Below, in pieces: positions 44,856 to 53,531 of a stretch of DNA of 64,000 nucleotides. The stretch is from the NCBI RefSeq assembly GCF_019800885.1, contig NZ_JAHVKE010000005.1, forward strand, positions 62,001 to 126,000, in the 5' to 3' direction. This stretch comes from Maritalea mobilis (lineage in GTDB: Bacteria; Pseudomonadota; Alphaproteobacteria; Rhodobacterales; Rhodobacteraceae). A program made the position numbers and the translations under genes. Numbering within the stretch: the first letter of the stretch is position 1; each line of letters starts with the position of its first letter. A model generated the notes under the pieces. That model saw nothing but the letters and a program-made list of their open reading frames with translations. It ran no database searches and was not told where the DNA came from.

Positions 44856-45344
44856 TCAGAGGCCGCCGTCGCGGATGCGAATCTGCCGCGCACGCGTCAG
44901 GATGGCGTCTTCGATCTGGCGCGCGGTGTCGCGGCTGACCGGCCCGCCGCGGGTCTGAAGCGCGACCCGCAGGCTGCGCGCCTCAAGCGCGGGGTCGGTG
45001 ATGTAGACGGTCGCGCGATAGGCGGTGCCGCCGCCCGGCGGCGTGCCGTATCCATAGGCGATGATTCCCGTGAACGGGTCCGCCGCCTCGATCGGCATGA
45101 AATCGAGGATTTCCAGGGCCGCGGTCCAGAGGTAGCGATTCACCTCGACCGAGGTGTTGGGATCGTCGCCGCCGCTGAAGAGATCGAAGATCGTTTCGCG
45201 GTTTTCGTCGAGGATCAGGCCTTCTTCACGCAGCTGTTCATTCTGCCGTTCGCGGTTGGCCCCACCGCCGATGCACCCCGTCAAAAGCAGGGAAATCGCC
45301 AGAATCGTTCCGATACGCCCAATGTGCTGCCGCTGCATGTTCAT
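44856..45344 (-). CDS. DUF3576 lipoprotein
   Basis: A 162-residue lipoprotein: hydrophobic leader ending SLLLTG-C (lipobox) and GGGANR after it. The mature part is of the DUF3576 family, which is nearly always found upstream of leuS-lptE-holA in alphaproteobacteria; its role is not known but an envelope function is likely. ATG 45344 has GGAA upstream; ATG 45338 two codons later is nearly as good. The long upstream frame is rejected since the leader peptide would then be internal. Confidence 0.8.
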   Translation of the reverse strand: MNMQRQHIGRIGTILAISLLLTGCIGGGANRERQNEQLREEGLILDENRETIFDLFSGGDDPNTSVEVNRYLWTAALEILDFMPIEAADPFTGIIAYGYGTPPGGGTAYRATVYITDPALEARSLRVALQTRGGPVSRDTARQIEDAILTRARQIRIRDGGL

Positions 45345-45598
45345 CGCTTTCCGTGTTCCAACAACTCGCGCCCTTATGCGTGCGCCCCTTGCTACAGAAG
45401 CCCCCCTTTCGCGGCAAGCCCAAGCAGGAAAAGGCCCGGCAGGAGGGGTGTGGCATGTCTGCACCACGAGTCCGACAAGATCAGGAGGGGCGGTGTCGCT
45501 TTCTTGCAATCAAGGGGGGGACAGGCGAGAGAGAGGCATACTCAATGCGGATATCCGTTTTGAGGTGCACCTTGAATATGAACACGAGGGAAACAACC

Positions 45599-46561
45599 AT
45601 GAAAAAGGTTCTCTTCGCTACGACCGCACTCGTTGCGACCGCTGGCGTGGCTTCGGCCGAAGTTGCCATCTCCGGTGGCGCAGAAATGGGTCTTCAGGGC
45701 GGCGATCTGTACGGTCCGGCTGACGACGCAGCTCAGTTCCTGACGTCTGTCGATGTCCGCTTCACCATGACCGGTGAAACCGATGGTGGCCTGCAGTTCG
45801 GCGCAACCGTCGACGCAGACGACATCGCCGACATGGGCCTGCAGGGCAACGATCCGGTCGACAACGTCAACGGCCAGTTCGCTGACTACACCGTCTTCAT
45901 CTCGGGCGATTTCGGCACCTTCACCATCGGTGACACCGACGGCGCCTACGACCGCGTCCTGACCGAGAACTTCGGCAACCCGGGCTCGATCGGTGACGAA
46001 GAAACCGGTCACAACGGTTACAACGGTGGCAACAACTTCGACGGTTTCTACGACGGTCAGATCGCACGTTACGACTACTCGTTCGACGCTTTCAGCGTTG
46101 CCGTGTCGGTCGAAATCAGCGACTTCAGCGACGAATACGTCTTCCAGCTCGGTGGTGCGTATGAGTTCGACTTCTCCGGCGGTTCGGCCGAAGTCGGCCT
46201 GGCTTACGCCTACGACTCGTTCACCGAAGACACCCTGATCGGTATGACCGCTGGCGTCATGCTCGACTCGGGCTTCGAAGGCGGCATCATGCTGGAGCAG
46301 TTCAACGACGAGTTCTTCAACGGCACCTTCGACGGCACCTACGTTGGCCTGTCGGCTGGCTACTCGGTTGACGCGATCTCGGTCGGCGTGAACTACGGTG
46401 TGTATGACTCCGACTTCTTCGGTGAATCGGCTGGCTTCGGCCTGGCTGCTGCCTACGACCTGGGTGGCGGTGCTGCCATCCACTTCGGCTACGGCACCAA
46501 CACCGAAGGTGCGGGTGATGGCGACTCCGGCTACTCGTTCGGTCTGGCCATGTCGTTCTGA
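45599..46561 (+). CDS. Outer-membrane porin (Gram-negative porin, Rhodobacteraceae type)
   Basis: A 320-residue porin. The signal peptide is residues 1-20 (MKKVLFATTALVATAGVASA). The mature barrel has alternating strands rich in Gly, Asp, Phe and Tyr and ends in the classic ...GLAMSF with terminal Phe for BamA recognition. Acidic residues dominate, fitting a cation-tolerant marine-type pore. Codon choice is strikingly uniform (for example nearly all Phe TTC, Asp GAC), as for very highly expressed genes. GAGGG 8 bases before ATG 45599 is the ribosome-binding site. The 254-base upstream gap holds its promoter and leader, with no other gene evident. A strong terminator follows. Confidence 0.9.
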   Translation: MKKVLFATTALVATAGVASAEVAISGGAEMGLQGGDLYGPADDAAQFLTSVDVRFTMTGETDGGLQFGATVDADDIADMGLQGNDPVDNVNGQFADYTVFISGDFGTFTIGDTDGAYDRVLTENFGNPGSIGDEETGHNGYNGGNNFDGFYDGQIARYDYSFDAFSVAVSVEISDFSDEYVFQLGGAYEFDFSGGSAEVGLAYAYDSFTEDTLIGMTAGVMLDSGFEGGIMLEQFNDEFFNGTFDGTYVGLSAGYSVDAISVGVNYGVYDSDFFGESAGFGLAAAYDLGGGAAIHFGYGTNTEGAGDGDSGYSFGLAMSF

Positions 46562-46584
46562 TCCATCCGGATCACTCGATACGG

Positions 46585-46614
46585 AAAGAGCGGGCCCTTG
46601 TGCCCGCTCTTTTT
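46585..46614 (+). terminator. Rho-independent terminator after the porin gene
   Basis: AAAGAGCGGGC (46585-46595) pairs perfectly with GCCCGCTCTTT (46602-46612) over a 6-base loop, then TT. The porin message ends here, about 55 bases before the next start. Confidence 0.92.
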
Positions 46615-46669
46615 GTGCCGGCCGCCTGAATGCCGGCGTTTCAAAGCCAAAGCAATTTCGGGGACTGAC

Positions 46670-47140
46670 ATGAAGCTGACCGCCGCCCTTTCCGCCGCCA
46701 TGCTGACCTGTGCCGCCTCCGTCGCGAGTGCGCAAAGCCTCGATCTGGGCGTGACGACCGATTACGACACGGGTGGGGTCGGTCTGGTTGCCGAGTATCA
46801 CGGCGCGCCCGCCTTTTCGTCTGGCAACTGGTCGGGCGCATGGGGCGCCGCGGGCCGTGCCGATGCCGATGGCGACGCCTGGTTCGGCGCGGGTTTCGCG
46901 CTGAACTACGACCTTTCGGAGACCCTGTTCGTCGAGGCGAGCTTCATGCCCGGCTACTATGTCGAAGGGGACACCGTCCTTGGCGGCAACCTGCATTTCC
47001 GCTCTCTTCTCGGGCTGGGGTGGAACGTGTCCGACCGGGGCGCCATGATCCTGAGCATCGATCACCTGTCGAATGGCGGGCTCGACGATGTGAACCCGGG
47101 CTCCGAGGCCATCGCGCTGCGCTACCGCCTGCGGTTCTGA
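46670..47140 (+). CDS. pagL: PagL-like lipid A 3-O-deacylase
   Basis: A 156-residue outer-membrane beta-barrel enzyme predicted to remove an acyl chain from lipid A, altering LPS recognition and permeability. The signal peptide is residues 1-21 (ending ASVASA). The catalytic triad of PagL is visible: H132 and S134 in DHLSNGG and E146, with the same Ser-to-Glu spacing (12) as in Pseudomonas PagL, then a terminal RYRLRF. The start ATG 46670 has GGGG upstream and begins the signal. A porin gene precedes it but is separated by a terminator. Confidence 0.8.
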   Translation: MKLTAALSAAMLTCAASVASAQSLDLGVTTDYDTGGVGLVAEYHGAPAFSSGNWSGAWGAAGRADADGDAWFGAGFALNYDLSETLFVEASFMPGYYVEGDTVLGGNLHFRSLLGLGWNVSDRGAMILSIDHLSNGGLDDVNPGSEAIALRYRLRF

Positions 47141-47183
47141 CCGAAGGCTTGCGGTCGCGGTCGCTTTATGGCCAAAAGCCCCC

Positions 47184-47837
47184 ATGGCGCTGAGCGATAT
47201 CCAATCCCGACTTGATACTGCCGTGGCCGATGCGGGCCGCGCGCCCGGCTCTGTCACGCTGATCGCCGTCAGCAAGGTGCAGCCGCCCGAGCGGGTGGAG
47301 GCGGTCCTGGGGGAAGGTCACCGCATCTTCGGCGAGAATCGCGTGCAGGAGGCGCAGGGCCGCTGGCCCCAGTTCCAAGCGCGCTATGACGGGATCGAGC
47401 TGCACCTGATCGGGCCGCTTCAGACCAACAAGGCGCGGCAGGCGGTCGAGATGTTCGACGCCATCCACACGCTGGACCGCCCGAAACTGGCCAATACCTT
47501 TGCGCGCCTGGCACAGGAACGCGGCACCTGCCCCGACCTGTTCATCCAGGTGAACACGGGCGAGGAACCGCAGAAAGCGGGGTGCCTGCCCGCCGAGGCC
47601 GACGCGTTCATCGCCGAGGCGCGCAAGATGGACCTTCCCGTAAAGGGCCTGATGTGCATCCCCCCGGTCGAGGAAGAAGCGAGCCTGCATTTCGCGCTGC
47701 TGGCCAAGATCGCAGAGCGCAATGGGCTGGATGGCCTGTCGATGGGCATGTCGGCGGATTTCGAGAAAGCGGTGAAATTCGGCGCGACCCATGTTCGCGT
47801 CGGTTCGGCCATTTTCGGAGAGCGCGTCTACGCGTAG
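47184..47837 (+). CDS. yggS: YggS family PLP homeostasis protein
   Basis: A 217-residue single-domain PLP-binding protein (alanine racemase N-terminal fold). The PLP lysine is K31 in LIAVSKVQPPE. FGENRVQEAQ and LHLIGPLQTNK are typical, and SMGMSADFEKAVKFGATHVRVGS closes the site. It buffers pyridoxal phosphate and amino-acid levels in the cytoplasm. Starts 43 bases after the PagL-like gene. Confidence 0.94.
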   Translation: MALSDIQSRLDTAVADAGRAPGSVTLIAVSKVQPPERVEAVLGEGHRIFGENRVQEAQGRWPQFQARYDGIELHLIGPLQTNKARQAVEMFDAIHTLDRPKLANTFARLAQERGTCPDLFIQVNTGEEPQKAGCLPAEADAFIAEARKMDLPVKGLMCIPPVEEEASLHFALLAKIAERNGLDGLSMGMSADFEKAVKFGATHVRVGSAIFGERVYA

Positions 47838-47861
47838 GGCGGGACTGGTCCCGCCGCCCCC

Positions 47862-48371
47862 TTATCCGGCCAGGCTTTCCGGAACGATCAACCGCGTCTG
47901 AAAGCCGACACGCTCCACGATCCAGCGCAGATGCACGGGGTTGAGGCCGATGCATCCCTCGGTCGGGCGGCCCGGCGCGCGCCAGCGGTGGATGAAAATC
48001 GCCGATCCCCGCCCTTTCTCGGCACGGGGCCAGTTCCAGTCGGTCAGAAGCACCAGATCATAGAGCGGATCGGCCCGGCACAGCGATTCGTGGCTGAACG
48101 GATGCGGTGCGCGCACCATCAGGTTGTAGTCGTCATCGCGGACATCGTCCGACCAGAGGTCGCGCGGCCCGACCGGCACCGCCCAGTCGCAGGGCCGCGC
48201 CATCCGGTCCGGGCGGTACAGGCACCCGACAATACGATGCGTGCCCACCGGCGTGGCCCCATCGCCTTCGCGCTTGTCAGACCGGACGCCGCCGCGCCCG
48301 ATGGTGCAGGGAAAGACATGCCCCATGAAACGAAGGCCCATGGGGGTCAGGACCATGTCGGTTGGTGTCAC
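47862..48371 (-). CDS. L,D-transpeptidase (YkuD) domain protein
   Basis: A 169-residue protein with the YkuD catalytic motif: FIHRWRAPG followed by TEGCIGL, where the cysteine is the nucleophile. It lacks an obvious signal peptide or anchor, so export is unclear; this short, leaderless form is common in roseobacters. The start is GTG 48371 with GGAG 8 bases upstream; an ATG 5 codons later has no site. It is followed upstream by the DUF1330 gene (17 bases), so the two may be one unit. Confidence 0.78.
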   Translation of the reverse strand: MTPTDMVLTPMGLRFMGHVFPCTIGRGGVRSDKREGDGATPVGTHRIVGCLYRPDRMARPCDWAVPVGPRDLWSDDVRDDDYNLMVRAPHPFSHESLCRADPLYDLVLLTDWNWPRAEKGRGSAIFIHRWRAPGRPTEGCIGLNPVHLRWIVERVGFQTRLIVPESLAG

Positions 48372-48388
48372 GCTTGAAACTCCGTTCC

Positions 48389-48676
48389 TCAGACGCCGGA
48401 AACGATGCGCAGATCGGTATCCGCAATCGCCTCGCGGATCGCCTTGGCCGAGGTGTAGCCGGCGGACTCGTAAAACCGCCGCGCCGTTTCCACATCGTCG
48501 AATTCGACAAGAACAGAGATCCCACCGACCGAGCCTTCGCGGTTGTCCGGCGACGGATCGCGGGCCAGCACCCGCCCGCCATATTCGGCGATCACCGGCG
48601 CCGAGGCTTCGGCAAATCGTTTCATTCCGTCCATGTCATCGGTCCGGATATTCGCCACGATATAGCCCTTCGGCAT
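48389..48676 (-). CDS. DUF1330 family protein
   Basis: A 95-residue cytoplasmic protein with the ferredoxin-like dimeric barrel of DUF1330: start MPKGYIVANIRTDD, then RVLARDPSP and VLVEFDDVETARRFYESAGY. No enzyme activity is established for the family. GGGAGGA upstream supports ATG 48676. Confidence 0.85.
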   Translation of the reverse strand: MPKGYIVANIRTDDMDGMKRFAEASAPVIAEYGGRVLARDPSPDNREGSVGGISVLVEFDDVETARRFYESAGYTSAKAIREAIADTDLRIVSGV

Positions 48677-48730
48677 GTCTCGATCCTCCCTATTGATTGG
48701 AGAAAGCCTAACACAGGCGGCAAGACACGC

Positions 48731-49822
48731 CTAAAGCAGATGCCCTGATTTCCTGGCCTTGGTCTGAAGGTAGTGGGCATTGTGGCGATTCGTGCCGGTG
48801 ACCAGCGGCACGCGTTCGGTCACGGTGATGCCCTCGCCTTCCATCATCTCGACCTTGCGGGGATTGTTCGTCATCAGCCGCACCGCGCCGAACCCCATGC
48901 GCCGCAGGATATCGGCCCCGATCCGGAAATCGCGTTCGTCATCCTCGAAGCCGAGCCGGTGGTTCGCCTCGACCGTGTCGAACCCCTGATCCTGCAGGGA
49001 ATAGGCGCGCATCTTGTTCGCCAGGCCGATGCCGCGCCCTTCCTGGTTGAGATAGAGCAGCACGCCTGCGCCTTGCCGCCCCATCTCGGCCAGCGCTGTG
49101 CGGAGTTGCGGGCCGCAATCGCATTTCAAGCTGCCCAGCACGTCGCCGGTGAAGCAGGCGGAGTGCAACCGGGCGAGAACGGGCGCATCGCGGTCGGGTT
49201 GCCCGATCTCGATCGCGTAATGCTCGACCCCGCCGTTGTCGGGGCGAAAAATGTGCAGGCGCCCGGCCTCGCTTGCCTCCATCGGCAGGCGCGCGGCGGC
49301 GACCGGCAAAAGCGGGTGGTGCCGCGCCAGGTCCTCGGCGGCCATTTCAGCGGTCAGACGGGTCAGGTCATGGGCGGCGGCGAAGCCCGCGGGGTCGGCA
49401 ATCGGGGCCGTGACCACGGCGGGCAGAAGCTGCGCCGATTTCGCCAGCAATATGGCGAGGCGATAGGGGCCCGCGTCGCCTTCGCGCTCGGTCATCAGCG
49501 GGCCTTTCATCGGCGCGATCAGGTCGCGGGCCGGGTCGGCCAGGTCGCGCAGCCAGTGCGCGTCGGCCTCGGTCGGCATGATGACGCGGGCAAGATCACC
49601 GTCATAGGCGCGCGCCCTGAGGGTCGCGGCGCGGCGTTCGGTGATGGCCACGGTGATGCGGTCGGACAGCTCGCGCAGGGCGGCGAGGCGATCGGCACGC
49701 GCGGTTTCGGCGGCCAGCACCAGCAGCCCGCCTTGCCCCTCTCCCAAAACGATAGGCAGGCCCACGCGCAGGTCAGAGCGTGCGCGCGCCATCCGTTCGG
49801 CCTGGGTGGGGATCAGGGTCAT
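48731..49822 (-). CDS. ribA: GTP cyclohydrolase II (with non-canonical N-terminal domain)
   Basis: First committed enzyme of riboflavin synthesis, opening the GTP ring. The catalytic domain occupies about residues 185-363: zinc cysteines C223, C234 and C236 in the CFTGDVLG...KCDCG region, NQEGRGIGL with the catalytic Arg, and LMTNNPRK. The first 180 residues do not show the acidic and GRP motifs of a DHBP synthase (RibB), so this is not an active bifunctional RibBA; it appears to be a divergent or decayed version of that domain. ATG 49822 is preferred; a GTG 9 codons upstream is possible. Ends just before the DUF1330 gene. Confidence 0.88.
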   Translation of the reverse strand: MTLIPTQAERMARARSDLRVGLPIVLGEGQGGLLVLAAETARADRLAALRELSDRITVAITERRAATLRARAYDGDLARVIMPTEADAHWLRDLADPARDLIAPMKGPLMTEREGDAGPYRLAILLAKSAQLLPAVVTAPIADPAGFAAAHDLTRLTAEMAAEDLARHHPLLPVAAARLPMEASEAGRLHIFRPDNGGVEHYAIEIGQPDRDAPVLARLHSACFTGDVLGSLKCDCGPQLRTALAEMGRQGAGVLLYLNQEGRGIGLANKMRAYSLQDQGFDTVEANHRLGFEDDERDFRIGADILRRMGFGAVRLMTNNPRKVEMMEGEGITVTERVPLVTGTNRHNAHYLQTKARKSGHLL

Positions 49823-49922
49823 GGTTTCGCCGGTTGTTGCCCGTCTCACTTAGCGCGGCGTGACAGGATTTGAAACATTCCCCCGTTTCCCGACACGCCT
49901 GCGTGAGATTTGATTGCGATTT

Positions 49923-49967
49923 CTTGTCTTTGGCGCGAGCGCTACGCATTTCGGCTGGCAAGACAAG
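49923..49967. promoter_or_regulatory. Inverted repeat before the response regulator gene
   Basis: CTTGTCTT (49923-49930) and AAGACAAG (49960-49967) are perfect inverted copies 29 bases apart, ending 20 bases before ATG 49988. It could be a regulator site on either side of a promoter or a long-looped leader hairpin. Confidence 0.35.
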
Positions 49968-49987
49968 CAAATACGGGAGGTGCCAAG

Positions 49988-50674
49988 ATGGCCACGTTGC
50001 GAAAGATCCTGCTGGTCGACGACGATGACGACCTGCGCGAGGCCTTGTCCGAACAGCTGGTGATGACCGAGGATTTCGACGTGTTCGAGGCCGACTCGGG
50101 CAGTTCGGCGATGGAAAAGGCCAAGGAGGGTATCTACGACCTCGTGATCCTCGACGTGGGTCTGCCGGATACCGATGGCCGTGAATTGTGCCGCCTGATG
50201 CGCAAGCAGGGCGTGAAATGCCCGATCCTGATGCTGACGGGCCATGACAGCGACGCCGATACGATCCTCGGGCTGGATGCCGGCGCGAACGACTATGTCA
50301 CCAAGCCGTTCCGCTTCCCGGTTCTCCTGGCCCGCATCCGCGCGCAACTGCGTCAGCACGAGCAGTCGGAAGATGCCGTCTTCCAGCTGGGGCCATACAC
50401 GTTCAAGCCTGCGATGAAGATGCTGGAGACCGAGGACAACAGGAAGGTTCGCCTGACCGAGAAAGAGACGAACATCCTGAAATTCCTGTACCGCGCGCAG
50501 TCCGGCGTGGTGCCCCGTGACGTGCTGCTGCACGAGGTCTGGGGCTACAACGCCGGTGTGACCACGCACACGCTGGAGACCCACATTTACCGTCTGCGCC
50601 AGAAGATCGAGCCCGATCCGTCGAACGCGCGCCTGCTGGTGACGGAATCGGGGGGCTATCGCCTCGTGGCATGA
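49988..50674 (+). CDS. OmpR-family response regulator
   Basis: A 228-residue two-component regulator. The receiver domain has the acidic pocket LLVDDDDD, the phosphorylated aspartate D56 in VILDVGLPD, and VTKPF. The C-terminal winged helix ends in TESGGYRLVA with HTLETHIYRLRQKIE as recognition helix. No histidine kinase lies next to it, so it is an orphan in the window. Family members with this opening in Rhodobacter (CenR type) control envelope genes, but I cannot confirm orthology. GGGAGGT (49976-49982) precedes ATG 49988. A terminator follows about 85 bases after the stop. Confidence 0.88.
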   Translation: MATLRKILLVDDDDDLREALSEQLVMTEDFDVFEADSGSSAMEKAKEGIYDLVILDVGLPDTDGRELCRLMRKQGVKCPILMLTGHDSDADTILGLDAGANDYVTKPFRFPVLLARIRAQLRQHEQSEDAVFQLGPYTFKPAMKMLETEDNRKVRLTEKETNILKFLYRAQSGVVPRDVLLHEVWGYNAGVTTHTLETHIYRLRQKIEPDPSNARLLVTESGGYRLVA

Positions 50675-50759
50675 ATGCCCGCGAAACGGGTTTGATCTGG
50701 GTCAACGTGCAACCTTGGGTTGTGGCTTAGATTCATTCCATTACCTCCCTGTTGGACTT

Positions 50760-50793
50760 GGCCCGGACATCGCGTTCGGGCCTTTCTTTTTTT
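50760..50793 (+). terminator. Rho-independent terminator after the response regulator
   Basis: GGCCCG (50760-50765) pairs with CGGGCC (50777-50782) over an 11-base loop, followed by TTTCTTTTTTT. It separates the regulator gene from xthA. Confidence 0.75.
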
Positions 50794-50870
50794 CCATGCC
50801 GCCCGTGTTGAGGATGGCACGGCGCGCGGATAGGGTCGCGCCCTGATCCAGACGCCATCGGAGCCTGCCC

Positions 50871-51659
50871 ATGCCCTTCACCCTTGCCACGTGGAACATC
50901 AACTCGGTCCGGCTGCGGGCCGATCTCGTGTGCAAGCTCCTGCGCGAGGAAGGGCCGGACGTGCTGTGCCTGCAGGAATGCAAAAGCCCGGTGGACAAGA
51001 TCCCCGCCGAGGTGTTCGCCGCGCAGGGCTACACCCACATGGTTGCGCGCGGGCAGAAGGGATATAACGGCGTGGCGATCCTGTCGCGCTTGCCGCTTGA
51101 GGATGTGGGCCATCGCGATTTCGTCGGCAAGGGCGACGCGCGGCACGTGGCGGCGCGGCTGGAAAACGGCGTGACCATCCATAATTTCTACGTGCCCGCG
51201 GGCGGTGACGTCGCCGACCGCGAGGTGAACGAGAAATTTGGCCACAAGCTGGATTTCCTGACCGAGATGCGGGACTGGTTCGGCGAAGACCGGCCCGAGA
51301 AGGCGATCTTGGTGGGGGATCTGAACATCGCCCCGCGCGAGGATGACGTGTGGTCGCACAAGCAGTTGCTGAAGGTGGTCAGCCACACCCCCATCGAGGT
51401 CGAGCACATGGCCGAGGTGCAGGAGGCCGCCAACTGGGTCGACGTCACACGCCAAGACATTCCCGAGGGGCTGCTCTATAGCTGGTGGTCCTACCGGGCG
51501 CGCGATTGGGATGCGGCGGACAAGGGGCGTCGGCTGGATCACGTCTGGGCTACGCCCGATATTTCGAATGCGGCGCATTCCAGCCGCGTGTTGCGCGAGG
51601 CGCGCGGATGGGAGAAACCCAGCGACCACGCCCCGGTTTTCGCGACATTCGACCTGTAA
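50871..51659 (+). CDS. xthA: Exodeoxyribonuclease III
   Basis: A 262-residue AP endonuclease/3'-5' exonuclease of base-excision repair. LATWNINSVR, CLQECKSP, KGYNGVAILSR, GDLNIAPREDDVW and the C-terminal SDHAPVFATF are the metal and catalytic motifs of the EEP family. The length is normal. ATG 50871 has no strong ribosome-binding site but is the family start. The next gene follows after 67 bases. Confidence 0.93.
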   Translation: MPFTLATWNINSVRLRADLVCKLLREEGPDVLCLQECKSPVDKIPAEVFAAQGYTHMVARGQKGYNGVAILSRLPLEDVGHRDFVGKGDARHVAARLENGVTIHNFYVPAGGDVADREVNEKFGHKLDFLTEMRDWFGEDRPEKAILVGDLNIAPREDDVWSHKQLLKVVSHTPIEVEHMAEVQEAANWVDVTRQDIPEGLLYSWWSYRARDWDAADKGRRLDHVWATPDISNAAHSSRVLREARGWEKPSDHAPVFATFDL

Positions 51660-51726
51660 CCAACCCTTGGCGCGGGCGCTGCCCGGACGCATATAAGGGC
51701 AAACGCATATTTGACGGAGACAAGCG

Positions 51727-52635
51727 ATGATCGAGCTTGGGCAATCCAACCCGCAACCCGCCGCCGGTGACCTGGTCAAGGACGGCACCGACCAGACCTT
51801 CATGGCCGACGTGGTCGAAGCCTCGAAAGAGGTGCCGGTGATCGTCGATTTCTGGGCGCCGTGGTGCGGCCCCTGCAAGACGCTGGGACCGCAGCTTGAG
51901 GCCGCGGTGCAGGCCGCGGGCGGCAAGGTGCGCATGGTCAAGGTCAATGTCGACGAGAACCAGGCGGTCGCCGGCCAGTTGCGGGTGCAGTCGATCCCGA
52001 CGGTCTATGCCTTCTGGCAGGGCCAGCCGGTCGACGGGTTCCAGGGCGCCGTGCCGCAAAGCCAGATCACCGAATTCGTGACCAAGCTGGCCGCGATGGC
52101 CGGGGACGGGGGCCTGTCCGAAGCGCTGGAGGCCGCCGAAGAAATGCTGGGCCAAGGTGCCGTGGCGGATGCCGCGCAGACCTTTGCCGCGATCCTGGGC
52201 GAAGACCCGGCCAATGCCGCTGCGATGGGCGGACTGGCTCGCGCGCATATCGCCATGGGTCAACTGGACCAGGCCGAGGCGCTGCTGAACAACGCCCCCG
52301 CCGAGATCGCCAAAGCCCCCGAGATCGAGGCCGCGCGCGCCCAACTCGATCTGGCGCATCAGGCCGAGAACGCAGGCCCGCTGACGGAACTGGCTGCCGC
52401 GGTCGAGGCCAACCCGGACGATCACCAGGCGCGGTTCGACTACGCCAAGGCGCTCCATGCGGCAGGCGAGGTCGAACAGGCGGTCGAGCAGTTGCTGGAG
52501 CTGTTCCGGCGTGATCGCGAGTGGAATGACGGGGCCGCGAAGACGCAGCTCTTCACCATTTTCGACGCGCTCAAGCCGCAGGATCCGATCGCGCTGCATG
52601 GCCGTCGCAAATTGAGCTCGATGATATTTGCCTGA
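51727..52635 (+). CDS. cnoX: CnoX/YbbN-type thioredoxin with TPR domain
   Basis: A 302-residue co-chaperone: N-terminal thioredoxin domain (residues 15-125) with C47-GP-C50 in WAPWCGPCK, then tetratricopeptide repeats (about 130-300, with NPDDHQARFDYAKALHAAG). CnoX proteins protect proteins from hypochlorite and hand them to GroEL. The Escherichia coli form has lost the first cysteine, but alphaproteobacterial ones keep a redox-active CxxC, as here. ATG 51727 follows GGAG. First gene of a four-gene cluster with the LON-domain, Trm112-like and UbiH genes nearby. Confidence 0.85.
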   Translation: MIELGQSNPQPAAGDLVKDGTDQTFMADVVEASKEVPVIVDFWAPWCGPCKTLGPQLEAAVQAAGGKVRMVKVNVDENQAVAGQLRVQSIPTVYAFWQGQPVDGFQGAVPQSQITEFVTKLAAMAGDGGLSEALEAAEEMLGQGAVADAAQTFAAILGEDPANAAAMGGLARAHIAMGQLDQAEALLNNAPAEIAKAPEIEAARAQLDLAHQAENAGPLTELAAAVEANPDDHQARFDYAKALHAAGEVEQAVEQLLELFRRDREWNDGAAKTQLFTIFDALKPQDPIALHGRRKLSSMIFA

Positions 52636-52662
52636 GGCCCGCAAAAGGCTAGGTGGCGCGGT

Positions 52663-53307
52663 ATGATCAAACCCGCCGATCTGCCCCAGACCATTCCGGT
52701 CTTTCCCCTGCCCGGTGCGCTGCTTCTGCCGCGCACCCGGTTGCCCTTGCATATCTTCGAGCCGCGATACCTCGCGATGCTGGATGATACGCTGAAAACC
52801 TCGCACCGGCTGATCGGCATGGTACAGCCGCGCGAGGTGCCGGGCAGCACGGAAAAGCGCCTGCATTCGATTGGCTGCGCCGGGCGTGTGACGCAATTCT
52901 CGGAAACCGAGGATGGGCGCTACATGATCACGCTGGCGGGAATGTCGCGGTTCCGTGTCAACGAAGAGGTCGCGGGATTCACGCCCTATCGCCGCTGTGA
53001 CGTATCCTGGGACGGGTTCGACGCCGATCTCGGCCCGACCGAGCATGATCCGAACTTCCAGCGCGAGGCCTTCCTCGACCTGCTGGGCCGGTATTTCGAC
53101 GCGATGAACCTGTCGACCGATTGGGACAGCCTGAAAGAGGCCGAGGACGAGTTGCTGATCAATTCGCTGTCGATGCTGTGCCCCTTCGACCCCGAGGAAA
53201 AGCAGGCGCTGTTGGAGGCGCCATCGCTGTCCACGCGTCGCGAAACGCTGGTGACCTTGATCGAGTTCGCCCTGCGCGGCGGCTCGGACGAGGAGACGAT
53301 GCAATGA
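52663..53307 (+). CDS. LON substrate-binding domain protein
   Basis: A 214-residue protein that corresponds only to the N-terminal substrate-binding domain of Lon ([27 protein letters not shown]), with no ATPase or protease part. Such stand-alone proteins are widespread in alphaproteobacteria; function unknown, perhaps a chaperone or adaptor. It follows the CnoX gene after 27 bases and overlaps the next gene by ATGA. Confidence 0.86.
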   Translation: MIKPADLPQTIPVFPLPGALLLPRTRLPLHIFEPRYLAMLDDTLKTSHRLIGMVQPREVPGSTEKRLHSIGCAGRVTQFSETEDGRYMITLAGMSRFRVNEEVAGFTPYRRCDVSWDGFDADLGPTEHDPNFQREAFLDLLGRYFDAMNLSTDWDSLKEAEDELLINSLSMLCPFDPEEKQALLEAPSLSTRRETLVTLIEFALRGGSDEETMQ

Positions 53308-53516
53308 GGGACACGGAGCCGAACGATCAGGGCCAAAAGGCCGACACGCCGCTGGATCGCCGGATGCTGGAGGCGCTGGTCTGCCCGTTGACCCATGCCA
53401 CGCTCAGCTACGATGCCGAACGCAACGAGTTGGTGTCGAAGGCGGCGCATCTGGCCTACCCGATCCGCGGCGGCATCCCGATCATGCTGGAAGAAGAAGC
53501 GCGCAAGCTGGACTGA
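53304..53516 (+). CDS. Trm112-like/UPF0434 protein
   Basis: A 70-residue protein of the Trm112/YcaR family: [19 protein letters not shown] and a final [16 protein letters not shown]. Family members activate methyltransferases in eukaryotes; the bacterial role is unclear. It has only one cysteine of the zinc site that longer relatives keep. Coupled by ATGA to the LON-domain gene; the open frame upstream is an accident. Confidence 0.85.
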   Translation: MRDTEPNDQGQKADTPLDRRMLEALVCPLTHATLSYDAERNELVSKAAHLAYPIRGGIPIMLEEEARKLD

Positions 53517-53531
53517 CCTGCGCCCGCCATG

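Noticed and set aside
42139-44958. Plus-strand open frame of 939 codons opposite leuS
   Set aside because: Full-length antisense of leuS, lacking a start site or recognisable domain; long antisense frames are expected at this GC content.
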